From positions 2,507,390 through 2,571,389 of the forward strand of contig VZDJ01007747.1 in NCBI GenBank assembly GCA_008694505.1: 64,000 bases of DNA. The letters are read 5' to 3'. Both the position numbers and the translations under genes were made by a program. This document shows, one piece after another, positions 37,185-63,205 of the stretch (its first letter is position 1; every line of letters starts with the position of its first letter). Source of the stretch: Cyanoderma ruficeps (lineage: Eukaryota > Chordata > Aves > Passeriformes > Timaliidae). Under the pieces are notes generated by a model. It did no database searches. It saw only the letters and a list, made by a program, of their open reading frames with translations, and was not told where the DNA came from.

Positions 37185-37336
37185 TGAAATAATCATGTGG
37201 ACCAGGTGGTCTGGCAGAGCAATTGCTCCAGCCACCCATAGACAACTGACAGACGAGGTGGTTAAATTAGCCAGGCAAATTCCCTGGGCGCCCATCAGGA
37301 ATGTGGGTAGATGGAGTCCGGGAGATGATTCAGGAG
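37185..37336 (+). other. Candidate noncoding exon, possibly CSGALNACT1 5' UTR
   Basis: A GC-richer 152-nt block is bounded by CCCTTCAG at the left and by a strong donor GGAG|GTAAGT at 37337. Its composition differs from the AT-rich DNA around it. It is in the orientation of CSGALNACT1, which in mammals has several noncoding 5' exons. There is no homology evidence; a lncRNA exon or chance splice sites are equally possible. Confidence 0.25.
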
Positions 37337-37339
37337 GTA

Positions 37340-40300
37340 AGTGCAGGAGCCTGACCTTAGGTAATGTAATAAATGAGATCTCTCAGCATGCATGTCTTTT
37401 ACAAGGAAGAGTTCTGCCTATGACTGTAAGATAATCATGTTCTTTGAACTTTCCAGTTATTTGCATATAATACGCTTTTCTTTATTCTTTTTGACTGCAA
37501 CTTAGTAGAATGAGGTGAAGTACTGCTCAAGAAGAGTAGCTACTGAAATTGGTAGTCCTCTTTCAGAAGTACCTAAAAGCAGTACCTAAACATGTAGTAG
37601 CATGCAGTTTCTCTGACAAGGAGATGGAAAAATACCAATTTTGAAGCAATGGAAGTCAAAATCATGGTAAAAATCCAGAGGAGTAATGAAGGAAAGTAAC
37701 ATTTCCGAAACATAAGAATTGTTTCTTGTGCATATCTGTTACAAAATACAAATGCTTATGGAATAGATTGATCATTAAAATCACAAACATTAATAATATT
37801 TCTTTGCTATACAAGATCTTTTTTCAACTTCCACAGCACTTGGTATCCTCTACAAAATGCAATGTAAACCATTACATAGATGGCTCATGTCATCTGTTCT
37901 ATCGGGCAGTTTTTCTTATCTATATTTTCCTTTAAGAACATAGGTATTTCCCACAGCTTCTTCAGTTTCATTGAGTTTTTGTCATGTTTTCAATCCAATG
38001 TTTGCTGTCAAGGGTACATGCCACAGGAGACAAATCACCCAAATCCCCTGTGCATACACTAAACTAGTGCTTAAAAATTCTTCCTCTATGTGAGTTTTGT
38101 TTAAACCAAGCCTGACTTGCTTTTTATCACGTGGTCCACATCCACATGCTGACACCATTTGCTCATATTTCATTCTTTCCTGTAGGAACTTTCAGCTGCT
38201 GTTTTCCAACTAACATGTTCCACCAACAGTTACTTTCCTTCCTCTTTTAGACAAAAGGCTGTTAAATTCTCTTGATGTTTATCCTTAAGATGCCAGTCCT
38301 GGAAAACTCTGCCTGTTATTTTGACTGCAGTTGGAAAAAGGAGATGCTTTTACATCCATAAGAGAAACAATTTTTCTTTTAGGGATTAATGAACTGTTTG
38401 TAGTGATATATTTCACTGCTGTTTCTAACAGCCCTTCTTGAACCCTTGTTCCATGATAATAGAACAACAAGAGGAAAGAAAGTTGTGGAGATGTAAGAAG
38501 CTAAACTGAGTTAAGCTGTCTGAAAATGGTATGATTTTAATATTCCACAGAGAACTGGATTAAAAGGGTGGAAAGGGAGAAAACTGTAAAGGCACAGCAG
38601 CAATTTATTATTTTTGTTTCATTAGCTTACATAGCTGTGCCAGCACACATCCTAGCCAAATTTTGTTAAAATAAAAATAATGCTGTCATTTGCAGACAGT
38701 TTTCCATGTGGAGAAGAACAAAGGCTCAGTAGCATGAAGATTCATCTCATAAGGAAATTTCTTTTCTTTAAGTATTCTGGTAAGGCTTTGAGATTACTTT
38801 TTTTTTTCCCCTACTTCTGTGTTCTGAAAAACATTGCACCTAAGGAACCAGGATAAGCAGAAAACTGTTTTCCTAAAAAAAATAAAAATAAAAATTAACT
38901 ATCCTTTTAAAAAATAGTTTGCATCAACTTTGATACAAAGTTACATCAAGCCAAGTGAGATACTTTTGTGGCACAATGAGGAAAAATGCCACAGAGTAAG
39001 ATCATATTGTGTACATTGTTTCATAACTTCACATGAAATAGTTTTGCTTTTGATTGAAGCTTGAAGTTCTTTCAAGGGATAGGCTCTTTGGAACTTTTCA
39101 GGAAAAGCTGAGCTGACTGCAGGGTGTATTTCTCCTGTTTAACAAAAAGGGGAAAAAAGGCTTTTGCTGGTAATGGAAACTGGCTTTACTTATGTCGTCA
39201 ATCAGCTCTGTGTTAGAGAACCAGGATGTCTCTTGTGTGAACTGTTAACATTTAATGTGTTTCTAGCTGAATGACTGTGTTTAAGAGCTATTGATGATAT
39301 GCAATAACTGCAATTGAAATCTCCTTAATTTAATCCCAGATACCAATAGAGTCAGTGAGAAAAACCCAGATACAAACTGAGTCAATAGGACCAATGAGAA
39401 ATTATATTTATGACTGTAATTTGGTATATCAGAGAGCTGTAAAATAGAATATCAGACTTCTTATTTCAATTGAGATATCTAATAAAGAAATTGAAAGATA
39501 GATTCCATTTTCAATGTGATTTGAGATCAAAGAGATGTAAACTTAACCAAAGTAACTGTGAGCCGGTGTCTCATTAACCCTTGAAAATGTGGCTTGGTTT
39601 ACCTAACTAAAGGATACAGAAATGCAATGACATTTTTCATCAAATTAAAAGAATTTTTTTTCTTATAGCCATTTGACCAAAAGCAGTTTTCTGTGGACCT
39701 GTGTGCATTCTGACACCTTCAAAGATACAAAACCTGGCAGGAGGTGGAAATTTGAAGCACTGCAATTTGTTAAGTTAAAATAAAGTAGGTATTTTCAGCC
39801 TCTTGAAATATTTTATTTAAAAATTAATCTATATAAGTGATAAAAAATCATACAATGATAAATATCTTCATTCTATTGAAATCAATTGACCTGAATGAAA
39901 GTTTGGTGTTTTGCAAAGTAGTTCTTTAATTTTTGGTTGTCCTCAGGTTTGGGGCTTTTTCTTTTCTTTTTGGAAGAAGAATTTCGTGGTCAAGTGGATA
40001 GAAGACTGTATAATATTAAATATAAAAAAGCCTTCCTTTCTTTTCATCTCTGCCGAGACCTTTTCTGCAGAGGCTTTGCTGTGATTTATCTTTTCAAGTT
40101 CCCATAGTAAAGAATTAGCTAGTTTAACGATGAAGGTGAAGTCAGTGAGATTCAAGTATTATGTGAGCCCCAAATAAAAAAATGAAAAAGATATTTGGAA
40201 ACCTTTTCTAGAAAGAGAAAAACTCTTTTACTGAAAAAACTGAAAGAGCTTGGGCTTTTCAAAGAATTGCTAGGAGATTGTTTCCTGGTATATCAAGGAA

Positions 40301-43300
40301 ATGCTGTGTCTTTGACCAAAGCCACGTATCAAAACAGTGGTGATGAACTAAATGAGACCTTGTGGCATATTGTTTCTGAGTAAGCACTAACCTGGAGGAG
40401 GAAGGAAATAGGAGCTGAATCAGGGGCCTGGCCTCTTCCTGTCGATCAGTACAGACCAGACTGACAGGGAAATGCAGATCAGTGGAGCTTGGGGGTTGGT
40501 ACATGAGCTGTGAGAGCTGTTAATGCTGCATGTATTGGTGTTCTGTGTGGAGCCTGGGTAGCTTCTCTAATATTAAACCAGGTTGCAGTTGTTTTCTGGC
40601 TTCCTGATTATTAGTTCTGAAACTTGATTTTCTTCTGTAATGTAAACCACAGGTGAAAAGTAATCTTGGTCAGCAAAATTAGTCCCTATCCTACTAATTC
40701 TTCCTCAGCCTAGATAACCTACCTAATCCTTAACACCTTGACTATCAAAATGTTTTTTTCTGTTGTCTCCTTTGCTCTTAATTATTTTATTTGAAGCTAT
40801 GTATTCATACCACACTACCCAGAAAATTTCATTTCATGTAAAAGGAGCTCAAAATTTAGGGCTCTGCATTACCATAAGAATATAACATTAGACTTGTGGG
40901 AGCCAGATGTCTCATCTCAGTTCCCACATGCTGGACTCAGGAGGGAGGAAACCTCTTCCCCTGCCAACTCTGCTGGAGTTAATGAAATTCAAGTCTACAT
41001 CTAGCTTTGTACAGAGCATTCTAGCTATACCAGGGATTTCTGGCAAGGAGAGGAAGACATGATATCCAGGTCAGGCTCTATTGTTCAAATGTCTTAAAAT
41101 TCTATTGCTGCTTTACAGGGACCTTGATAGGATAGATACCTGCAGTCACTGTTACTGTACTTTATCGCCTCACAGACTTTCTCAAATCGGGGCTTTCACT
41201 GCACTGTGCACTTGTAGCTGAAGGTCTGGACTGGCAGCTAAACATATGAAAGGTTCTATAGCCTTGACTAAAGAAGTCCTTGTTAAATACTGGAAAAGAC
41301 ACAAACTGCTTTCTACCCTGCGGCTCAGCCTAGCTAGGCTTTCCTGTTTCTGAACACAACCTACCCATGCATGTTTGTGCGTTTTTATCAACGGATAAAT
41401 GATGCTCTTGCTTAATTAGGTATGTGCTAAGCCTTCCCTGATTCATGACCTACATCCCAGATGTGCACACACTGGGCTTCAGATTTCATTGAAAGTCTGG
41501 CTGTGGTACTGTGGGATGTACATCTGGCAGAATCCTTGGGGTTCCTCGCACAAAGTGAAATTAATATGAACTTTGTACAAGAAAATGTAACAGTCATGAA
41601 GAGATGTGTCTACACCAACAAGCATTCACAAAGTGTTCCCACATAGGTGTAGATCTCTTCAATTTTACAGACCTTGCTGCTGCTGACCTGAGTTACTTTC
41701 ATAAAGCTGTGGTCATCTTCATTCTTAAAAGGAATGACTGTTCATTCCTGTGGTGGCAGTCAGTTTTCTTTTGCTTGGGTAAATCACTGAGGGTTCATGT
41801 GTAAACATTTCAAAGTAAAATAACAGCATTTTTTTCCCAAGTCCAGAATTAAATGGATAAGCAAAAATTATCCCATTATTTGTTTTATACAAGAAATACT
41901 AAAGGATTTTGTGTTTTATCCTTATTACTCTGACTCTGAGGAACTTCAGAAGCTGGTATAGATTGGTGTTAGGTTAAAGCTGAGTTAGTCTATCTGGAAA
42001 CTCTCTACATGCAGAGAAATCATTGAGTTAGATCTTAAAATGGAGTAAATTAGAGTAGCATTACTCAGCTGTTATCTGGCTGTAGCTTGTCCTTGTTTTG
42101 TTAGCTGATTTCCTGCAAAAAGAAACTGTTCTCACTATGCTGCTATATTAGATGTTGTACAGGGCTCTTGCAGCATCGTGCGATGGGAGAAAAATGCTTC
42201 TTTTACACATCTACAAAACAGATGGTACTCACCCAAATGGAATTAAAGTGACAGTTATGTTCAGAAGATGCTGATCTTCCAGCTAAGTTGGACATCTCAG
42301 TTCTCTAGCACTACCATATATTTTTAATTCTGAAAACTATGATGGTTTGCTAATTTGCTCTTAAAAGACCAGGCTTAATTACAGCTGAACTCAAAAATAT
42401 GTTTTTCACCTCCATTTTAGCAAAACAGCTTTGGAGCAACTGAATTTCTAAAACTCCAGGCCAGCCCCTGGTAATGAGAAATGGATCTTTAGAGAAAAGC
42501 CTTGTCATTTCTTTGTTGCAGTAGCATGGAGATGGTCTTTGTGAGTCATAGCATCTCTGCAGCAGCAGTACATTCTTGTCATTTCTTCTCTGCATTTTCT
42601 CTTTGGAGCCTGACAAGGCATGGATCTGTCATGTCCTTACTGGAGGGGGACAGAGTGGTAGAAACTCACAGGAAAGTCCTGTGAAGGCTTTTGGAAGTGC
42701 CCTATAGTACCCCCAGCTAACAGTTGCACTGAGGATGTGCAGGTTACACATCTATAGATCAGTGTGTTTAGCAGAGAAGGGTGGTGTGTTTTGGTTGTGA
42801 AGTGGAAAGCTGAGTACCTCCTACAAAAAATAGCATTCCTGATAAAGACCCTTGCAATGGCTGGTTATTGATCTCTGAAAAACTGCCAAATCTTACACAG
42901 GTAACATTGTTCTTGGGCAGAGAAAGCAATTTTAGGAGTGTTGTTGAAGTAACTTGAAGTAATGTTTTTTTTGTCAGAAAAAAGCAATATTATTGATGTG
43001 TGGAGATAATTTTAGGTGTTACACTGGTTCTTTTCAGATACAGTTAGAACTTAATTACTGTTTAACCTCTGTGGGTTTTTTTAAACTTAAAAACTAGTTT
43101 GGTTAACAGGGGAGAAAGGAAAGCAATTATGCTTTCACTTTTATGTGTGTATGCACATTGATAAACACCCTCACACAGAATAGGTATGCACTGGGAGAAC
43201 AAAGGGACCTCAATACTCCTTTTGAGTGCTTTATTTAAAGCAGAAATAATGATACTGTACAAGAAATAATAATTACTGGATGTCTACTGTAACAGTAATA

Positions 43301-46300
43301 ATGGCTACTGTAAAAGTTGAAGCAACTCTGGCATGTTTACTGCACATGACAGCAGAAGGCTTTCAGAGTAATCTTGATTTCTGTTTCTGGACTGTCTTTG
43401 GGAAAGTTGTCTTCTTAAGCAGTGAGACCACATGTAACTGGATAGTCTAACACAAGTTCAGAATTCAGCTAAAGTGGCATGACAGATAAAGTTACTGCTT
43501 TACCCTGGTAAGAGAAGCCCAATTATATTAGCAGAAATGGAGGTCCAGATACTAACAAAGGCAAAAGTTAGGACTTCTGCACTGGTTTTGTAGCTTCCAG
43601 AATGAGAAGCCTATAACAATATCTGGAAAGAATGAATGCTTCTTGAATGAAGCAGCTACTTCTCAGTTCCCTTACAAGAGGAAAATATAGTATTTCCAGA
43701 ACTGTTAAAGTTTTGAGGGTGTCTTCTTTTGAAGTCAGCTTCTAATAGTTGTTGTAACCTATTTGCAAGATGATCAGACTGTAATTGTTATTTACAAAGG
43801 GGAATATGTAATTGTCCTTCTGTGGGCAGGGTTAGATGTTAAGAATTTCTGAGAGAACGTGTGACAATGTAAGTAAGATTTTCTGTTGAAGGTGACTCTG
43901 GAATCAAAGATTAGGAAATGAAGAGTTTTACAGTAAGTTTTCTACTGTCTTCAACTATTAACATTTAGCATTTTCTTTCTGGATACTATTTCTTACTAAT
44001 CCTTTATTTGGATTGAAGATTGGAAACCAGATGTTAAGACTTTGAGTGGTTTGTTTGTGATGTGTGAGTGTCAACCCAAGAGAGAACAGTGGAATTTTTA
44101 ATAGGAGACAATACAAGAAGGTTAAGAAGGGGCACCCAGTCAGTTTATCAGACAGACTTTTTTCTTTATTCAGCCTTTTGTTTAATTCAGCCCTGGACAG
44201 ATGAACTGGGCTGAGAAGTAGTTGAGAAATCGTGATTTGGCCATAAGGAGAAATATAATTAATTTTTGCATAAAGTGTGTAAGTTGTTATGTGAGAGGAA
44301 ATTTTAATCCCTGTGACATGTCCTATTATGCTGAGTGTCTTGGATTTCTGTTGAGAAGCTAAGGGGAAAAATCTTGTTCCTAATATTTAAAGCAGACTAA
44401 TTTGTCTGCAGTGCTATGCACAGTCCTTGTAATTAAGAAGTTCAAGGCAAATTACAAGTGGCTGCAGGATGTCTTTCTCTATTTTTGTAAGGCACTTAAA
44501 GTCTGGGTGGAACATCTGTTTCCTCCTCCCCATGGCTCATTTCAGAGATTATTATGATTCTAGTGAAATCTCACAGTGACATGTGCTGCTATTCAATGAA
44601 GATGTTTCAAACACCTACACAAAACCTAATTGCAGCTTCTGCCAGTTACTGCCTCTACTGAAAAAAAAAGAAAATAATAGGAATTTCAAAGTTTTGTGAG
44701 CTAAAATGGGAGTTGCCAATCTGACTTACTCCTACAATAAGAAGCTGTGGCAGAAAATACTTAAAAACATAGAATTATCTGGCATTGCTCATGTCATGTG
44801 TGATGAGAGATCATTGCCTCTGCAAATATGACTGAGCTTTTGCCATTCATTTCTGTCCTCAGCATGAGGACTGCAGAAATTGTGGAGCTCAGACAGGAGA
44901 TATATACACAGAAATACTTTGGTTTGAGTCCCTTTCTCCTGCACAGATTCTTGAGAATGTGGTTTTCGAGAGTCAAAAATTCAGACTTGAAATATGTTGC
45001 CATTTCTGTGCAGAGATGAATTTCCTGCATCTCTACAATCCGATAAAAATTCAGATGTTGGTGAGAAAGAGTCATGTGTGTATGCCATCTGAAATTTCAA
45101 ACCAACCAACTCGGGTTTTTGCCACTCCCTGTGACTGGGTGCAGCACCTTCCTCTTTGCAGAAATGTTTACAGAGTGCTTAGAGTGATGACAGAATCTGT
45201 TTCTGTGTCTAGAGTATTTTTTGGGTCCAGGCTCCTTAAAAACAAGTGAAAAGCACCTCTGTGAGCTGGGCTGACCTCTGGCTGGGCTAACAGGTTGAAC
45301 TGAGGTTGAAGATGTTTTTGCAAGTGAAGACTCTTGTAGAATTAATGTCTTTTTCCTCAGCCACCAGACAAATCACTGCATATTTGTTACAGCTTCTCTT
45401 CGCAAAGAGACTAATACTACTTGATGCAGCTGATTGCTGTGAAATACAGAGGCGTTTTTGTCAGTTCCTGGAAAAAAACCCCTGACATTTCAATTTGTCT
45501 TCTCCTAATTTCAGTTGGTGTGAAACCATGTTGGTCTGGTGAAATCAACAGAATGGTTGTTAGGAGGAGTTACCATCCCTGGCTTTCTGGTACTTGCCTG
45601 TGGAGCTGAGATGCCTTAGCTGTGACCACCTTTGGTGTTGATTTAAAGTAATCTGCTTTTCTTGGCACTGACCTGGATTGGGACTCCTTTCACAAGCATG
45701 CCCATGAGATAGTAGTACAGTAACAGCTGTATATTTAAATGTCAATCACTTTAAGGCAATGCCACTGAAGCGACCAGTACAATTTAATAAGGCAGATCTA
45801 GAGGGCAAGCAATGAAGGCTTCTTGTCAGGATGCCTCCAGTCACGATGGTAAAATCCCTGTGAAAAAGGTTAAAGTCCCCATGGTCTCAATTCCTTACTA
45901 TTAAAATGATGTTTCAAAGGACAAAGTAGCTCTGTTAATTTACTGTCCTGAAATGTTTATAAAGATGCATCTTTGATGGGGGGATTTCAAACCAGGAAAC
46001 TATATAGAAAAGAGATAGTACCCTGAAGAGAGAGATACTATATTTTAGTGAAGATAGCTATCTATATACACATATATTCTAAGGTCAACATTTGCAGAGC
46101 TCTTTGCCCAAAACTTAAATCTGTTGCTGCTTATAGAAATGAAATAGTGTGTTTATCTAAGCCATTGAGATGTAATTTCAGTTTATACCATGTTAGTACA
46201 ACTAATCCTTTCACTGATGTTCAGCTTCTGCCAATTCAGTCAATGGACTAATTGTGTGAAGGGAAGCATACAAGCACAGCAGTGTTTTATGTACTACATC

Positions 46301-46424
46301 TCACCACTTCCTGACCCTGTCTCCCTGCACACTACCTTCTTACAGTCTTCTAGCCAGATCTGTTGTACAGTTAGAAATGCCCAGATTAATTTTCCCTGCT
46401 TTGACAAGCACCTTTACATTTCAG
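37340..46424. other. AT-rich noncoding stretch, probably CSGALNACT1 upstream or first intron
   Basis: No gene recognised on either strand. It contains A/T-rich tracts such as the one near 38,876-38,896. Open frames up to 96 aa show no domain or signal. Confidence 0.5.
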
Positions 46425-46681
46425 GAGGCCAACATTTTTAGTGCATCCATAGGAAGCGTCTCCACTACAGCCTTTCACCACACGAGAGACAGACTGAAGA
46501 TGTAGGCAGCTGACAAATGTGAAAGCAATAAAGAGGTGTTCTGAGGTTGACAGCGCTTTTCATAGTACACGCATTTTCTGGGAAAGGCATAAGAAGGGAG
46601 ATAAACAGGCAATGATTTTGGCAAGCTGAGAAGAAGCTGCAGCAGACCAAGATGTTCCAAAGAGAAGATCACATCAAAAAG
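46425..46681 (+). other. Candidate noncoding exon upstream of CSGALNACT1
   Basis: A 257-nt block starts after a usable acceptor (TTTACATTTCAG) and ends at a near-consensus donor AAAAAG|GTAAGG. It lies about 1.6 kb before the acceptor of the start-codon exon and on the same strand. Suggestive only; no transcript data and no known homolog. Confidence 0.25.
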
Positions 46682-48267
46682 GTAAGGGTGCCAACTTCGT
46701 CCTGTCCTTTTCTTCTGCTGCTTGAATATTTTCTTGAAAATTAGTAAGTCTTCCTTTGAAAATGCTGACATTTTCTGGAGAATCCTACAAATGCTATAAA
46801 AGTAATTTAGCATTACTATGAAAAAAATATAGTACTATTTTTATGGCTCATTCCAGCCCCCTCAATTCCTGCTCAAAGTTGGGTTTTTTCCCAGAAGCTC
46901 TGCAAACTGATAAAATAATAACAGTCCAAACATCAGAAATATCTCTGTGTATCTGCTGCATATGGAGTAATAGTCAGTCAAGACAGAGAGGGGGGAAGCC
47001 ACAGAGCAGTTTATAAAAAGTCCTACATAAGACTTTGATTTGAGACTAGAAATAACTGAAAATAACTCTGAAAGTCTTATTCTTAGTCAAACTGTTTTTA
47101 CTCAAGGGTGTGCCAGCAAGGATGTATGCCTAAAAGGGCTGTGACTCTCTGTCAAAAGAGCATCATGATGTCATGCATGCATCCAAGGGGAGAGCATCAA
47201 GGGGTTAATTTGATTGTGTTTGCGTCTAACAATACGTAATCTAGGATGTTACTCAGCCTTGACCTAAATGTACAGTCAGCTGAGTAAATTGTCAAGTTCC
47301 TCGCACCAGCATGGGTTTGGGTCAAACTCAAGAGATTTTGAAAATCCCTCTGGTAATGTTCTCAGCACAATTGTTTTAATGTAGCTTGTAGCTAGATCAA
47401 TATTCAACTTCAATGATCTAATTTTTTTCCCTTTTCTATATAAACTTGAGGACGTTTTATTAAAAATTATAATGTTCCCAGTTCTACCTTCTCTGTGGTT
47501 TATAGTCCTGGGCAGACTGGAAAACACCGTAGTACTGCACATTTTTGCACAGCTTTTGACAATGTTATAAGAAACAGAAGAGGGTCTTGAAATGTTAAAA
47601 TAGTGTGTAATGATGACAGTTTCAAAATTGCAACAAAGCTTCTGCTGATTTTGAGTAAAATTGGTCTGAGTGCGCCTGGAAAATATCCTCTTCCTCATTA
47701 TTTGGTTTTTATGGGAGCATCTGGTAGGATATGTCAAACAATGATAGTTGCAGTAATTAGCCTTGATAACAGTTTTTAGTTTTCTGGTTATCAGATTTCT
47801 GCTCCAGGTCAGGCTCCATATGTTCGAATGGATCACATTTGTCACCTGGTGTTTTGGAAAAAAAATGCCTGGAAGCTAAAATGTATGTGGTACCTGTGGG
47901 ACTGAGTGAAACTGGAGTGAACACTCCAAGATCTGAGAACATCTGAAGGGCCATCAATGCTTAGATGAACTGAGCACTTTAGCATCTGACCACTAGACAC
48001 TTCCTAGTAATTCTGAAGCATGGGAGTCCTTGAGGCCTGGACTAGTTTTCTATAGGCAATGGGCCAACCCACATTATTAACAATGAAAGGGATGCATACG
48101 GAATTTTCCACAAAAGGATCTTGGCACCTTTGGGGTCTTAGCCCAAGCACTTCACAGCTTTGAGATCTGCAACAGCAGCTGAGAAACAAGGTAAATTAGA
48201 ACACTCTAAATGGTCTGGACTGAAGGACCAAATTCTAACTTGTCTGTCTTTGTCATTTATGTTTCAG

Positions 48268-48555
48268 GTCCTCAGGCTCCATCAGCCACCGTCTGATCAC
48301 ATTGCAGCAACACAGGTATTGCCATGAAGATCAGGAGGTGTCCTGTCTGCTTCACAACTTGTCTTTTGGTCCTGCTGGGTATACACCAGAGAGAGCTCTA
48401 TATTGAGGCAGAGCACACATTTCAAGAGAGCTGAGAAACCAGTTTCTGCACATACATGCATCTGTGTAAGACTACTCCAAGACCAGAGGCCTCTGTGGCA
48501 CTGCATGGATATAAGAATTGTTGCACGTGTGGGGTTAGACTCTGCTTTTTGAGAT
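48268..48555 (+). promoter_or_regulatory. CSGALNACT1: CSGALNACT1 5' leader with three uORFs
   Basis: A pyrimidine-rich acceptor ending TTTCAG (48262-48267) suggests the exon starts at 48268, with at least one more 5' exon further left. The leader holds uORF1 at 48324-48434 (36 aa), uORF2 at 48456-48668 (70 aa, overlapping the main start in another frame) and uORF3 at 48505-48552 (15 aa, in frame with the main ORF and stopping 3 nt before it). Such an arrangement usually lowers translation. Confidence 0.65.
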
Positions 48556-62028
<13,473 letters not shown>

Positions 62029-63200
62029 ATCCAGAAAGGGAGGTTAAAAGCCTCTGAATTGGACTTCAGGGTGTTTTGGAAAAGAGATTTTAACAGAAAA
62101 GTTGGGATGACACTGAAAGAGGATGGAGATTCCAGCAGGGCAGCAGCAAAAGAAGAGGGAAAGCATCTGTCCTCCCTACTTTCGTTTTTATTCTAATGGG
62201 GCTTTTAAGTACTTCATTATCCTGACTGTTCAGCACTTGCTTCTGGGGAAGACTTGAACACTTGATGAGATTCAAGGTCACATCACAGAGATAATGAACA
62301 TTATGTGCTATTATGTGACTAGTGTGGTATTCACACTAACAAATGGATGTGCTTTTCCTTTGAAATGTTTGTAAGATGTGTACAGTTATTTAAAGGATTG
62401 ACCTTTTGGTGGGCCAATAATTAGGAGTTTTTTTCTACATCTAACTTGACATATCTAAAAAGGGCTATTTTATAATAAGTACAGAGACTCCTGCTCTGAG
62501 AAGGACATCTGTTTGTTAACCATGGTAAAGCTGGAGTGACCAAAAATACTTTTCCTTTAAGAGGCTGGGATGGGGGAACAGCAGCAGTGTATTAACAGGC
62601 CATTCCCTGTTCATTCAGAGAAAGAGGTTTCTCAGAAAATGCTTTCTAAACTTAAGAAAGAGAAAACCTTACTGGTCAAGTGTGATGGTTAAAACTGTTC
62701 TCCTCTGTGGACAGTGAACCAAAAGCAATGAGCCACGTCTGTATTGTGTGAATCAGATCGTGTATTTCTGCTTTAGAATGTTGTATGTATTTCAAGATTT
62801 ATTTTTAAATGAAATTTGTTTGGCTTGGGAATTATTTTGCCACATTTCAGGTTTTCTACTTCAAGCTTTAGTAGGAAATAGTACAGCCTTCCAATGCTTG
62901 GAAAATGTTCTGCAGACCTGTGTTCCTGTGGATGGGAACTGGGTTCAGATAAGTGATTTTCCTACACAACCTGGGCACTGGAATGCAGAAGCTTTATCAT
63001 GCTGAAGAAAAGGAAATACATATCAACTTGCAGTACTGATTTAGCAGGAGGCTTTAAACTCCAAATGCCAGATACCAACAGTAATGAACATTTTTTGACT
63101 TTATACCAAAGTATTTCTTTTAAACCAAATACAGAGTCTTGCCCAGAGTATAGAAAGCTTTTTGTAATTAACAAAATAAATGCTTGTGATGGACTACTGG
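62029..63200 (+). other. CSGALNACT1: CSGALNACT1 3' UTR (3' end estimated)
   Basis: Sequence from the TGA to shortly after the AATAAA at 63175-63180. It has scattered ATTTA pentamers and U-rich runs. The cleavage site is inferred at roughly 63,195-63,205. Confidence 0.65.
63175..63180 (+). terminator. CSGALNACT1: Polyadenylation signal AATAAA
   Basis: Canonical AATAAA about 1.15 kb after the stop codon, followed by TG-rich sequence (TGCTTGTGATGG). It is the only canonical hexamer I found between the stop and the window end. Confidence 0.65.
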
Positions 63201-63205
63201 ACGCT

